NCBI GenBank assembly: GCA_021841935.1 | Contig: JAKCDL010000022.1 | Location: 1-37,286 of the forward strand | Source: Actinomycetes bacterium | GTDB taxonomy: Bacteria > Actinomycetota > Acidimicrobiia > Acidimicrobiales > Acidimicrobiaceae | Length of the DNA: 37,286 bases | Direction: 5' to 3' | In this document: positions 1 through 10,433 of the stretch, one piece after another | How the letters are laid out: every line of letters starts with the position of its first letter | Numbering within the stretch: position 1 is the stretch's first letter | The notes under the pieces: generated by a model | Database searches by the model: none | Told to the model about the DNA's origin: nothing | Seen by the model: only the letters and a program-made list of their open reading frames with translations | Translations under genes and position numbers: made by a program

Positions 1-581
1 ACCGACCAGATGAAGGTTAGGGCATCGAACGCAAATCAAAGAGAGACGTTAGCAAATGCAAGCAAGAAGCCCGCAAGGGCAGGGCCGGCAAAAAAACCTA
101 CGCTCTCGATAGTACTAGATACAACATTCGCCCCGGCGATCTCCTCTGCTCCACGAGCTAAGCGGGGAAGCATTGAACTTTGCGCAGGTCTAAATGCGGT
201 TCCGGCTACTCCAACAGCAACAATAAGTAGGTAAACGAACCACTTGGATCCGTGAATAGCGACTTCTAACGCAGCTAACGAAACGAGCACCAAACGAAGA
301 AGGTCCGAGACCACCATCACTAACTTCCGATCATATTGATCGGCGAAGGTCGAAGTAAATGGGGATGATATAGCTATCGAGACGTAGCGAACGATTGCCA
401 ACAACCCTACTGCTGAGGCACCACCACTCCTAAAGGCATAGACGATTGCGCTAAGTGAAAATACCCCGTCTCCAATCAGCGAACCTGCAAAGGCCAAAAA
501 CAACCTTCGCATGGCAATATTCGTAATGACATTAGCCATCGCATTCTTTGAGGATTGCAACTCTCTGCGAATAACATTCAT
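1..581 (-). pseudogene. MFS transporter, 5' part, interrupted by an in-frame stop
   Basis: The minus strand reads a 181-residue N-terminal half of a major facilitator superfamily permease, starting with ATG at 581 after an AAGAGA-like ribosome site. Several hydrophobic segments are visible, with the typical basic loop after the second one (FADQYDRKLVMVVSDLLR). A TGA at 36-38 ends the frame, yet the same frame continues to the window edge as FAFDALTFIWSV, which fits the usual MFS sequence right after the preceding GPALAGFLLAFANVSL. Family members are about 400 residues. The simplest reading is a nonsense mutation in a once functional transporter. Substrate unknown. The rest of the gene lies outside the window. 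Confidence 0.7.
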
Positions 582-1041
582 ATCTCTTATTCCACCACTA
601 AATAGTCTTTCAGCTAAAAAGGGTCTCGGTTGAAATAACGGTATTCGATTTCATAAAATATTCAAATTTGCACGATCGCCAAAGGGAACAGCCGTCGTGT
701 TGATGGACGATCTCGGACGAAGTTAGGGCTCTATCACAGATCTTCACCTAGAGTGTCGAAGCTAAAGGCAACCCAAGGAATCCTCTTGAGATACTCTTCG
801 CTAAAGATTTGAAAGAGCAAATATTTCGAACCAATGGTACGCCGATCCTCAATCGCCGCTCTAAGCGGAGCGTATCTCGATATAGCCACAAATCAACCCC
901 AAAATGTCGACTACTAAGGCCGAGGTTGTAAAAATCTGATCATTTTGCGGCACCATCACTTGCCGAAAATAGCAAGTTATCGAAGGGCTCCTTTACGGTC
1001 TCGGAAAAAAACAACGCAACTCGAGCTGCTCAAGGTAGCAA
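582..1041. other. Intergenic region between diverging MFS remnant and XRE regulator
   Basis: About 460 bases with no reading frame that looks coding on either strand. It separates the divergently read transporter remnant and the regulator gene. The only structured piece I see is the short inverted repeat ACTTGC/GCAAGT near 958-975. I see no tRNA, terminator with a T-run, or mobile element end. Confidence 0.5.
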
Positions 1042-1095
1042 ATGAAGTACTTCATGATAACTTAATGCACTAATAGAGCAATATATTGCACTAAT
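1042..1095 (+). promoter_or_regulatory. Candidate autoregulatory operator of the XRE-cupin gene
   Basis: A perfect 14-base palindrome, ATGAAGTACTTCAT, lies at 1042-1055. It is followed by two direct copies of TGCACTAAT at 1066-1074 and 1087-1095, set 21 bases apart (two helical turns). The second copy overlaps the ATG at 1094. Both patterns are typical of sites bound by dimeric helix-turn-helix repressors next to their own gene. No Shine-Dalgarno sequence precedes the ATG, so the transcript may be leaderless. The binding role is inferred from position and symmetry only. Confidence 0.4.
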
Positions 1096-1678
1096 GGATA
1101 GCAAAACAACTGCGCTAGCACTGGCAATTGGTTCTCGAGTTAGATCTGAACGGCAAAATAAGGGCTGGACGCTTGATCAACTATCTAGAGCTGCTGGAGT
1201 CAGCCGAAGAATGGTTATCAACGTTGAACAAGGAACCACAAACCCAAGTGTTGGAGTGATTCTGCGTTTAAGCGATGCACTAGGCGTCGGACTCCCCTCC
1301 CTCGTTGAACCCCCTTCACAAAGTTTGATTACGGTAACTCGAGCCGGCGAAGGTGCAACTCTGTGGCGGGGAGACAGAGGGGGAAGAGGAGTACTTCTAG
1401 TTGGTACCAGGGCTCCCACAATCATTGAACTCTGGGACTGGGTACTCGAGCCCGGAGAGTCCCACAAAAGTGAAGCTCACAGCAGTGGAACATTCGAACT
1501 CCTTCAAGTCATTGAAGGAGAGCTCTCAGTCAATATTGGATCAGAACAATTTCATCTCGCTATTGGCGACGCAATTTCATTTGGTGGCGACGAACCACAC
1601 TCTTACGAAAATTCTGGCCAAGATCGATGCAGATTTTCCCTCTGCGTCTTTGACCCCGGAGCCGAAAGCGCAGATTGA
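1094..1678 (+). CDS. XRE-family transcriptional regulator with C-terminal cupin domain
   Basis: The 194-residue protein has an N-terminal helix-turn-helix of the XRE/Cro type (about residues 12-68, with GWTLDQLSRAAGVSRRMV as the recognition unit). A cupin_2 beta-barrel follows at about residues 108-180 (GESHKSEAHSSGTFELLQVIEGE, then GDAISFGGDEPHSYEN). This architecture is that of small-molecule responsive repressors in which the cupin senses the ligand. The start is ATG 1094; no ribosome site is visible. The gene is followed after 13 bases by the B3/B4 protein and probably co-transcribed with it. By position it may also control the RhtA-like exporter further downstream. Ligand unknown; an amino acid or analogue is a guess from the neighbours. 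Confidence 0.9.
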   Translation: MDSKTTALALAIGSRVRSERQNKGWTLDQLSRAAGVSRRMVINVEQGTTNPSVGVILRLSDALGVGLPSLVEPPSQSLITVTRAGEGATLWRGDRGGRGVLLVGTRAPTIIELWDWVLEPGESHKSEAHSSGTFELLQVIEGELSVNIGSEQFHLAIGDAISFGGDEPHSYENSGQDRCRFSLCVFDPGAESAD

Positions 1679-1691
1679 AAGGTAATTAAAG

Positions 1692-2423
1692 TTGGCTAAA
1701 GATCGTGACTTAGATCTATTTCTCGCAGGTGCCACAGTTGCAAAAGAGGTATTTGAACTTCGCAACGACTACAGAACTTTACTTATCGCAGTAGATGGCA
1801 TTCAACCTGGTATCGGAGGTGAAGTTAGCGAAAAACTCTTAGTAGCCGCTGAAAGCAAAGGGCGTGACCTAACCTTTGAGCGACCTGTCGAAGAGATTCC
1901 TCACGTGGTCAAGTGGCGCGAAGCCTACATGGCATTTGGAGCAAAACCGAGTAGAACCAGAAATTCACTTGAGGCTCTGATTCGCCGTTCAACTAAGGGA
2001 CTACCGCGGATCAATCCTCTTACCAACCTATACAACGCAATATCGATACTTCATCAAATTCCAATAGGCGGTGAAGATATCAACCAATATTCTGGGCCAC
2101 CAAAACTCGTTCGTGCAGATGGGCAAGAGCTTTTCTCAACCGTAGAAGAAGGGAAAGAGGTAACAGATCATCCAGATCCAGGAGAAGTAATTTGGCGTGA
2201 CGATGTCGGTGTCACCTGTCGTCGCTGGAATTGGCGCCAGACAGCACGCACTCAACTAACGAACACGTCAACTGCTGCCCTCTTTATCTTCGATGCCCTC
2301 GAATCAATAGGTGACGAAGCTCTCCAAACAGCTGCCGATGACCTTGTAAGCAAAGTCATTTCGTTTGGCAACAACGTGAAGACTTCCCAAAGGCTGATTA
2401 CAGCCAAAGATGAAAACATTTAG
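1692..2423 (+). CDS. B3/B4 domain protein (PheRS beta editing-domain homologue)
   Basis: This 243-residue protein belongs to the free-standing B3/4 domain family (COG3382 type). It is related to the B3/B4 module of phenylalanyl-tRNA synthetase beta subunit, which carries the editing site there. Recognisable family segments are the WREAYMAFGAKPSRTRNS stretch (about residues 75-92) and NPLTNLYNAISILHQIP with IGGEDI after it (about residues 111-133). The start is TTG at 1692, 13 bases after the regulator stop. No synthetase, anticodon-binding or B5 domain is present, so it cannot be a PheRS subunit. Its reaction is not established; binding or hydrolysis of an amino-acid derivative is inferred from the fold and from the adjacent amino-acid exporter homologue. 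Confidence 0.85.
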   Translation: MAKDRDLDLFLAGATVAKEVFELRNDYRTLLIAVDGIQPGIGGEVSEKLLVAAESKGRDLTFERPVEEIPHVVKWREAYMAFGAKPSRTRNSLEALIRRSTKGLPRINPLTNLYNAISILHQIPIGGEDINQYSGPPKLVRADGQELFSTVEEGKEVTDHPDPGEVIWRDDVGVTCRRWNWRQTARTQLTNTSTAALFIFDALESIGDEALQTAADDLVSKVISFGNNVKTSQRLITAKDENI

Positions 2424-3096
2424 ATATTGAGCCCATCAACGAACTACAAGAAGTCAACTAACTCGAATGAGACTCTAGGCCCCAACGACGAAATCGAACC
2501 AAATTGTAAGAACCTCAAACATTACCAAGATCGTTAGGTCTAACTAATCAAAAGCAAAGGCACATGTGGCTCTTTATGAAGATCGTCATTTACTCCATTC
2601 GATCAAAGAAGCTGAAGTCGGAGACCATCCGATACTTAGGGACCAGAGGATTATGGTCTTACGCACTTTCGCCCTAAACACAAGATTTGTAGACGCCAAA
2701 GACCATGGCCCCTTACCCATTTATTGCAATTGTCAGAGGTTATGATACGAGTCATAGTTTGGAGGGACAAATCTACGATGGCGGGGTACTTGACATTGCC
2801 AAGGATCTCAACTACGCAATTGAGTCGCCTCCGTTACGGCGGCAGTTTCAAATAAATGGAACTATACAGTGCCCAGATAATAGGGCACTGATAATAGGGC
2901 ACAGACCGCTAAAACTTCAAAAAGCAGCAGCCACCATCGACTAATTGAATGTGGAGTTGGTGTCAATAATAAGCACTTCGACATCGAAGCACTTGAACAA
3001 AAATAACTAGACACCCCTTTTGTCAGGCACCGTCATTTCGTAATCAAAGACAGGTCATTTGGAGATTAAATAATGATAACAAAAAAAGAAAAATAG
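2424..3096 (+). other. Gap with possible coding remnant between B3/B4 gene and exporter
   Basis: This 673-base stretch has no convincing gene. A 79-codon frame at 2705-2944 (MAPYPFIAIVRGYDTSHSLEG...) and a second frame just upstream (about 2560-2730) look like pieces of one frame-shifted reading region, but I recognise neither. Near 2868-2900 the short string TAGGGCACTGATAATAGGGCAC shows a tandem repeat of ATAATAGGGCAC. The piece could be a decayed gene formerly between the operon genes, or noise. Confidence 0.3.
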
Positions 3097-3951
3097 ATGA
3101 GTCGATTCGATAGATTACCTCCGTGGACAGTCGCACTGACATCGATGTTCTCGGTCCAACTCGGATCCGCTCTCTCCATCAACCTTATCGCTAAGGTCGG
3201 ACCAGCAGGATCTGCTTGGCTAAGAATCATGGCCGCGGCTATCTTCTTTATCGCATGGAAACGCCCCTCAATAAAGGCGATAAAGAAGATAGATATATTA
3301 CCAATCGTAGTCCTTGGGGTCGTAAATGGATTAGCAACTTCTGCGTTCATGGCAGCAATCGCTCGAATACCCCTAGGAACCACAGTGGCAATTGAGTTCT
3401 TAGGACCAATGATCGTAGCAGCTAAACAACGCACTACCAAAAGAGCGCTTGCGTGGCCAATAATTGCATTCGCAGGCGTTGCACTACTAACTCAACTATG
3501 GCAAGGAAGGCTAAACCTTGCGGGTCTCTTATTTGCAGCATTTGCTGGAATTGGATGGGGACTCTATGTCGTCCTTACACAACGCATCGGCGATCGTTTC
3601 GAGGGTGCAACCGGACTTGCTCTCACAATGCCCATTGCCGCAGTCGCCGCGGCCATAATCGGTGCACCACAAGCAATTGGGCGGATCGATCTATACGTAG
3701 TTGGTATTTCGCTTGGGTTAGCGATTCTCTTTCCCATACTCCCCTACGCCCTTGAAATGTATGCCTTGCGTCGCATGACCCACAACGCCTTCGGAACACT
3801 CATGGCCATAGAACCGGCAATCGGAACTCTTCTTGGTCTTATAATCCTCCACCAAATGCCAAATGCAATTGAATTAATTGGACTTACCCTTGTCGTCGTG
3901 GCTGGGGTTGCTGCACAACGAAACGGCTTGAGGGAGATGGATAACATTTAA
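3097..3951 (+). CDS. RhtA-like EamA/DMT-family amino-acid exporter
   Basis: A 284-residue integral membrane protein with about ten hydrophobic segments arranged as two EamA repeats, the size and layout of drug/metabolite transporters. Several segments match the threonine/homoserine exporter RhtA closely by memory: IPLGTTVAIEFLGPM after helix four, LPYALEMYALRRM and FGTLMAIEPA near the end. Export of a small amino acid or analogue across the cytoplasmic membrane is therefore the best guess. The start is ATG 3097 with only a weak purine-rich stretch before it. It lies 0.67 kb after the B3/B4 gene in the same direction. A TPP riboswitch begins about 100 bases after its stop, so thiC is a separate unit. 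Confidence 0.85.
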   Translation: MSRFDRLPPWTVALTSMFSVQLGSALSINLIAKVGPAGSAWLRIMAAAIFFIAWKRPSIKAIKKIDILPIVVLGVVNGLATSAFMAAIARIPLGTTVAIEFLGPMIVAAKQRTTKRALAWPIIAFAGVALLTQLWQGRLNLAGLLFAAFAGIGWGLYVVLTQRIGDRFEGATGLALTMPIAAVAAAIIGAPQAIGRIDLYVVGISLGLAILFPILPYALEMYALRRMTHNAFGTLMAIEPAIGTLLGLIILHQMPNAIELIGLTLVVVAGVAAQRNGLREMDNI

Positions 3952-4009
3952 AAAATTATCGAAAGTTGACCAACGGAGGTAATAGAGTTCTCCAAGGCAA
4001 TAATCGCGG

Positions 4010-4038
4010 TTGCATCGCGCGCAAATCTGGAGTAGATT
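4010..4038 (+). promoter_or_regulatory. Predicted sigma-70 type promoter of thiC
   Basis: TTGCAT at 4010-4015 and TAGATT at 4033-4038 are separated by exactly 17 bases. Transcription would begin about 4045, directly before the riboswitch, which fits the expected layout. Prediction by consensus only. Confidence 0.4.
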
Positions 4039-4049
4039 CTGCTTCTAGT

Positions 4050-5805
<1,756 letters not shown>

Positions 5806-6891
5806 CAAGCTACTTTGAGAGCTACTAACACGGTCAAGGCCCGCCAAAGACAGGCTAGGTGACTTATGGATCCACTCGACTTGGCCTAAAGTGCCTTCGG
5901 AAAGATATCAACGACACCTAGCCCACCGGCCATGTTGTTCTGAGATAACAGAAATGGAACGACTCTTTTCAAAGAATCAGTGACTCAACGCCATGGTCAA
6001 ATCACCTCAGAGTCCAATGGGTTGCAGGGATTAGTATTGTCGGAAATGTCATCGCAGATACCATGGCGCTATTCTCGGTTGAAACAAAAGGTCGACGTAG
6101 TTCCGGGCAATGGCATTATTTCAATATCACAGGTATCAGTCCTGGCGAAGTAACAAGGGACAAGCCTTAGCCCAGCCTTTTATTGACTGGCCGCAGTGAC
6201 ACCACTTCCACCATCTAATAATTTTGACGGGGTGAACTGGTGGCCCGAGTACTTATGGCGCGCCCAGAGGTTCTACCTATCGCACACCACAGTAAAAATT
6301 CGTCTTACTTCAAATTAATCAACCGGACGCCACTGCCCATCAATCTCGAGCATGCTGCTAAGCCGAAGGATCGAATGGTCTCGAAGGACCGAGAGGGAAA
6401 TCTGCTGATAGTGCGTCGTTATATGGGCAATCCTGCCGATGCCAAACGAGCGACGCACTATCCTCTTCAATTCCTGGCACTCATGTAGAACTGCCTCACC
6501 AACTCCTCCTGGTTCAAAGAGTCTTTGACTCCGATCGTTCAAACATGCGATAATCACTCCTTGAGCTCGACATCTATTGATGGACTTTTCACCGTCCCTC
6601 TCGATGTGTTCTATTGGCCAAGCAAGGAACTTTATTTCATAGCATTTTCAACCAGATCTCCATCTATGGCCATTCTAAGTTCATCGTCCACCAAGTGACT
6701 TAGCTCGACCTCTATTGAACCTCTCGACGATCAGGGGATATCGATGGAGCTGAAAATAACTACGTCTCTACGGAACCCGTTAGGAGTGGAATGAGCACTA
6801 CTAACATATTGCCAAAGGGTTCCACAGGACAAAGTATTCGCTTTTGGCCTAATCCGATTCGTCCAAGCAAACGGTAGGCAAATCACTTCAC
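5806..6891. other. 1.1 kb non-coding or decayed region with inverted repeats
   Basis: No reading frame here looks like a conserved protein; an 82-codon frame at 6240-6488 and an overlapping antisense one have no recognisable content. Two inverted repeats stand out. GGCTAGGTG at 5853-5861 pairs with CACCTAGCC at 5915-5923, shortly after thiC. GATAGTGCGTCG at 6407-6418 pairs with CGACGCACTATC at 6451-6462. A 17-base motif, AGCTCGACNTCTATTGA, occurs twice, near 6563 and 6702. It could be an eroded gene or mobile element. Confidence 0.4.
6407..6462. repeat. 12-bp perfect inverted repeat with 32-nt loop
   Basis: GATAGTGCGTCG (6407-6418) and its exact reverse complement (6451-6462) enclose 32 bases that contain a further GGCA/TGCC pair. 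No T-run follows on either strand, so it is not a simple terminator. It may be a structured RNA, a protein-binding site or a mobile-element relic. Confidence 0.6.
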
Positions 6892-7857
6892 CTAAAGTAG
6901 CTGCAGTTCACGAAGGCTATCGAGAGTATCGGTGATAGTCGTTTGCACCGGGCGTGGTTGCCAATCGAGCTCTTCTTTGGCTCTGTCATTGTGGATTACG
7001 AGTGGCATTGGCTCTTCTCCGGGCACCTCTTGAAGGGTTACGCGATGGCCCGATGCACCAAGATGATCGCGGATCACCTCGGCCAAGGAGAGCCAAGTTA
7101 TTGTCGGACCATCGGCCAGTAGAAGGTAGCGCTTGCTAGCCGCAGCGCCAGTAGAGGCTGCCTTTAGATGTGCCTCGGCCACATCGCGCACATCTGCGAC
7201 TCCGAAACGTTGACGTGGCAACGCCAGCATCGTGCCCTCGGCGATCGCCTTTATCGCAACCAGCGAAGATCGAAGCGACGTAACCAGGGAAGGACCGATG
7301 ATAAACGTCGGGTTGAGTACTACCAACTCGGTATCTCCGCCGTGCTGTTCTACGTAGTCCCAAGCGGCCCGCTCGGCTATAGCCTTTGAACGAGGATACG
7401 GCGGCAAACCAGGAGAGTCGGGGTCGGTCCAATCCGCCTCAGTGAAGTCGCGAACTGTCTTAGGCGAATAGCCAACCGCTGCAAAGCTCGATGTCAACAC
7501 CACCCGCCGAACTCCAGCATCACACGCTGACCTCAATACACGTATAGTACCCTCGCGAGCAGGGACTATGAGTTCATTTGGATCCTCTGGCTGGGCTGGT
7601 GGAATCGGTGACGCAACGTGGTGGACCTCCTCGACACCAGCTAATGCGATTGGCCAGCCATCGTCAGTGGTTAGATCGGCTCGGACAAGTTCAAGCCCTG
7701 AGTCGTCTACTCCTCCTCGGCCAAGTGCTTGACGGACACTAGCTTCCGAGTCGAGTGAGCGCACCGTTCCACGTACATCACGACCTTGGCGTAGCAGTGC
7801 CGCGATAACTTGAGTTGCCAGATACCCATTTGCTCCCGTTACAAGTACTTTACCCAC
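6892..7857 (-). CDS. NAD(P)-dependent epimerase/reductase, extended SDR (dihydroflavonol reductase-like)
   Basis: The 321-residue protein is an extended short-chain dehydrogenase. The Rossmann motif TGANGYLA is at residues 7-14. The TSSFAAVGY region (122-130) carries the catalytic Ser, and the active-site YPRSK has Tyr154 and Lys158. Overall it resembles the aldehyde/dihydroflavonol-4-reductase branch, enzymes that reduce carbonyl groups with NADPH; the substrate cannot be told. The start is GTG at 7857, and its G is also the last base of the TAG stop of the MerR gene (TAGTG), implying translational coupling. The MerR regulator probably controls its own operon including this enzyme. Confidence 0.92.
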   Translation of the reverse strand: MGKVLVTGANGYLATQVIAALLRQGRDVRGTVRSLDSEASVRQALGRGGVDDSGLELVRADLTTDDGWPIALAGVEEVHHVASPIPPAQPEDPNELIVPAREGTIRVLRSACDAGVRRVVLTSSFAAVGYSPKTVRDFTEADWTDPDSPGLPPYPRSKAIAERAAWDYVEQHGGDTELVVLNPTFIIGPSLVTSLRSSLVAIKAIAEGTMLALPRQRFGVADVRDVAEAHLKAASTGAAASKRYLLLADGPTITWLSLAEVIRDHLGASGHRVTLQEVPGEEPMPLVIHNDRAKEELDWQPRPVQTTITDTLDSLRELQLL

Positions 7858-8297
7858 TATTGCATCACCTTTTCTAGACTGCCGAGCAATGCCTGCACCA
7901 TCTCACTCGCCTCTTCCTCTGCCACTTCATCTCTGCGTGCACGGGCGTCCCACAACTTGGCCTTGATCCTGAGATAGTCGAGGTGCACTCGGAGCGTCTC
8001 GATCTCATTCTCGATCCTCGCGGCGTGCTTCAACAAGAGATCACGCTGCTCGTTTGCCTTCGCGTGACCAAGGGCTCGGTTGGCTTGATAGGTACGCATC
8101 TCTTCAATTCCAACGCCCATCGCCCTCAAGCAGGCGAGCGCCCTCAGGGTGTCAACGTCTTCTTCACTGTATCGGCGGTGGCCGCTGCTCGGATCACGAG
8201 TTATCGGACCAATTAGCTGGACCTCCTCGTAGTAGCGCAGCGTTGGCTCACTAAGGCCGCTACGAATCGCTGCGTCCTGGATTGTCAATGTCTTCAT
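7857..8297 (-). CDS. MerR-family transcriptional regulator
   Basis: 146 residues with a winged helix-turn-helix of the MerR type at the N-terminus (TIQDAAIRSGLSEPTLRYYE, then the GHRRYSEEDV wing, residues 4-52). A long coiled-coil helix (about 85-120) for dimerisation and a short acidic tail follow. No cysteines are present in the effector part, so a metal-sensing role is unlikely; an organic effector is more probable. The start is ATG 8297. It overlaps the reductase gene by one base and is the first gene of the two-gene operon. Members of this group usually act on a promoter with an over-long spacer. Confidence 0.92.
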   Translation of the reverse strand: MKTLTIQDAAIRSGLSEPTLRYYEEVQLIGPITRDPSSGHRRYSEEDVDTLRALACLRAMGVGIEEMRTYQANRALGHAKANEQRDLLLKHAARIENEIETLRVHLDYLRIKAKLWDARARRDEVAEEEASEMVQALLGSLEKVMQ

Positions 8298-8650
8298 GAC
8301 TCAAGTAAATCAGACCTCAAGCGCTTGAAGTCAAGCCGGATCAAGAATTTCTTTAAAGAATCTACGCCTATTGTCTCTTCGCACGGGCTCAGCGTTTCAT
8401 CGGACCCCAAAGACTGCGTATATCTACGCCCTACTTTATTAGGCAATACTCAAAGCAATTGAATGGGATCTCGACGCCAATGGACACTGTAACCCTAGCA
8501 AAGTAACGAAGATGCCCGATGTCGCGTTCTCGACCAAATTGTGTTGATTCATAGTTGCCGCAGACGACTCGTCCCATCACCCGCCGTTTGAACGAAGAGG
8601 TCGCTAACTTAGGATGAGCCGGCCAAATTTAAGGAGGTATGCAAAAATAG
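8298..8650. other. Intergenic region upstream of the merR operon, with repeat copy R1
   Basis: No gene is visible. The part 8511-8600 is a diverged copy of 11279-11365 (see repeat entries). The first 150 bases should contain the merR promoter, read leftward, but I cannot single out a convincing spacer-type MerR site. Confidence 0.4.
8511..8615. repeat. Diverged dispersed repeat, copy R1
   Basis: About 90 bases align with 11279-11365 at roughly two thirds identity with one 3-base gap (GATGCCCGATG versus GACGCCCGATG; TGAACGAAGAGGT versus TGAACGAAGAAGT). Both are followed by AACTTAGGAT (8606-8615 and 11402-11411). On the minus strand both copies encode a similar start, MNQHNLVENATSG versus MDQCNFVEHAPSG, which hints at a shared, now broken gene start. 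Confidence 0.5.
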
Positions 8651-8721
8651 CGGCAAGAACTAATCGCCTCTGAAATGGTAGTTTGTTGGTCGTGATGAGA
8701 GGATTTGAACCTCCGACCTCT
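8651..8721 (-). repeat. Decayed copy of the tRNA-Pro 3' half and downstream flank
   Basis: These 71 bases align without gaps to 12181-12251, with nine differences by my count. They contain the T-arm and 3' acceptor strand of a tRNA on the minus strand (GGTTCAAATCC). Unlike the intact gene, this copy encodes CCA right after the discriminator base (TGG at 8687-8689 on the plus strand). The acceptor strand differs (CATCACG instead of CAGCCCG), and no matching 5' acceptor, D-arm or anticodon arm exists to the right, so it is a tRNA fragment. It could be an attachment-site relic or half of an old duplication. Confidence 0.75.
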
Positions 8722-9003
8722 CTACCTCTCGCCGTCCCTTGTGCCACTATCTCGTGTCGTAAAAAGCCGGAATATACTATCCGAAGTGCTCATTCGTCAA
8801 AATGGCTTATCAGATAATGTCGTCCATTATCGTGCCGCACTGCGTCTTCCGTGACCAAAATATGACCTGAAATTGACGGTGTAACTCGCTTCGCACAGTC
8901 ACCAGTTTTCGCCTAAATGACCAACTTACTATCCGTGCTCCGACGTGAAACAAGCACTCTAAGAGTACCCGAATGTGACGAGCTATCATGGGGCAAAGCG
9001 TCA

Positions 9004-9734
9004 TGAGGTAGCCCAGGACAACTGGACACATTTCCAAAACCGACTGAGCGGCTCCGGCCAACAATAGCTCGTAGTTGACCGGCGACGCGTTACCTATCTT
9101 TGAGTGTCGCCGCTTGTTGTTGTAGAAGTCCATGAAGTTCGAGATTCCGCGTCGGAGATCGTCGAGATTCACCGCGTACCATAAAGGCCGTTCGAGTCCC
9201 TGTGGGAAGCATAGATCTTGACGGCAAGATCTTGCTTGCACTGTTCCGAGATGGACGCGTTCTCCCTGCGGAAGAGCCAGAGGAAATATCAAGAACGGGA
9301 GACCTGGAGCAATATGGCCAAGTGGAAGATCTTATAGTTGGCGCATTCCGCATTCATCAACGCAAAGCTTTCTTGATTAGTTCCTTTGCTGCGAAGTTCG
9401 CCGCTGCTTTCCCTCGGAACTCCTTGTCCTTGCGCGGCTCGGCTAGCTCTCTCCGAAGGCGAAGAAGCTCCTGGTGCTCAGCACGGTTCATCACCCGAGA
9501 TTGATGCCGCCTCTAGGTGCCTGCGCTCGTCGCGATCCGACCGAAAAAGGCCTCGTGCTCAATGGAGAGTTCCCTGGCAACTTCAGCAGCACTCCTTCCG
9601 GAATCGATCTGCCGATGCACAGCCTCGGTCTTAAACTCGAGGGTAAACCTTCTTCTAGTAGCTCCCCACATGACATCCTTTCCACCAACATCGTAGGTTG
9701 GAATAGGGGGTCTCTGTTTTCTTTGGGCACCTCA
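9004..9734 (-). mobile_element. IS3-family insertion sequence, inactivated, catalytic core deleted
   Basis: The element is bounded by imperfect inverted ends, TGAGGTAGCCCA at 9004 and TGGGCACCTCA ending at 9734, giving the TG...CA termini of the IS3 family. Read leftward, orfA (9671-9357) starts MWGATRRRFTLEFKTEAV and has an in-frame TAG at codon 53. orfB begins at 9357 with the TGATG overlap typical of this family (MNAECANYKIFHLAIL, then VSRS-stop-YFLW). It ends at GLYGTR, where a deletion joins it in another frame to the C-terminal piece FYNNKRRHSKIGNASPVNYE. The whole DDE catalytic centre is missing. I see no target-site duplication. Length is about 0.73 kb versus 1.2-1.3 kb for intact relatives. 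Confidence 0.85.
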
Positions 9735-9744
9735 TTGACCTAAC

Positions 9745-10391
9745 ACCCACTGTTGCTGGCCTCTCTCAAGCCAAACCTGGCGAGTGCCCGTGGGCCACCT
9801 ATCCGGACCATCGGCGCGCTCCTTCTCCTCGGTCCTGCCGTCGCCGTCTCGCTCTCTGCCATCGCCACTGGTACTATCCTTTCGACGACGCTGCTCATAG
9901 GACTAGCTACTTGCGAAATCTGCATCGCTCATAGGCCCTCCCATGCAATGCTATTGGCGGGTGGATCGCCCTCCTTGCAGTGCTCTTCGGTCACGTACTC
10001 TCCTATGCGTCCTATCAATTGCCACCGCTCGGAGGCACACTACGCAAACGCACATACTCGTCCGGCCCTAGGAGTCCAAGTGGTGCTCGCATAGGAAGCC
10101 TCGGCGATCGTCGCCGTTGTTGGGGGAATTGTTGGGTTCTCCTTCAGCATTCGAGGCAGAACATTCGTGCTCCAAACGCTGCCGAACGGGGCTGTCGCTG
10201 GGGCGTCCACGGCCGGCTTGCACGGACTGAGCACTACGCCCCGGTATCGCGCTCATGCAATCGGCAACGTCGGACTGGTGACCATCTGCACCCTTGCAGC
10301 GGCCTGCTACGGCACAGTACGAATCGCGAGCTCGCTCGCCTGCAAGCGGATCGCCCAGCCACCGATCGCTTGCACCTTCCCATCCCCATAG
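9745..10391 (+). pseudogene. Degraded multi-pass membrane protein gene
   Basis: Three plus-strand frames in succession carry hydrophobic, protein-like stretches without a continuous gene: TIGALLLLGPAVAVSLSAIA with more after it (9795-9930), GGWIALLAVLFGHVLSYASY (about 9957-10020), and EASAIVAVVGGIVGFSFSIRG continuing to the stop near 10391. This pattern is what frameshifts in a membrane-protein gene produce. Local base composition is more GC-rich than in the flanking core genes, as for the acetyltransferase next to it. I do not recognise the family. Confidence 0.45.
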
Positions 10392-10433
10392 ATCGCACTT
10401 TTCGCGTCAGAGCTGTGGGGTAGACTCCATAAA

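Noticed and set aside
36..38. TGA as a selenocysteine or recoded codon in the MFS gene
   Set aside because: MFS permeases do not contain selenocysteine at this place, no SECIS-like hairpin is seen, and TGA ends other genes here.
8687..8770. A second complete tRNA gene
   Set aside because: Only the T-arm and 3' acceptor strand exist; no matching acceptor, D-arm or anticodon stem could be found to the right.
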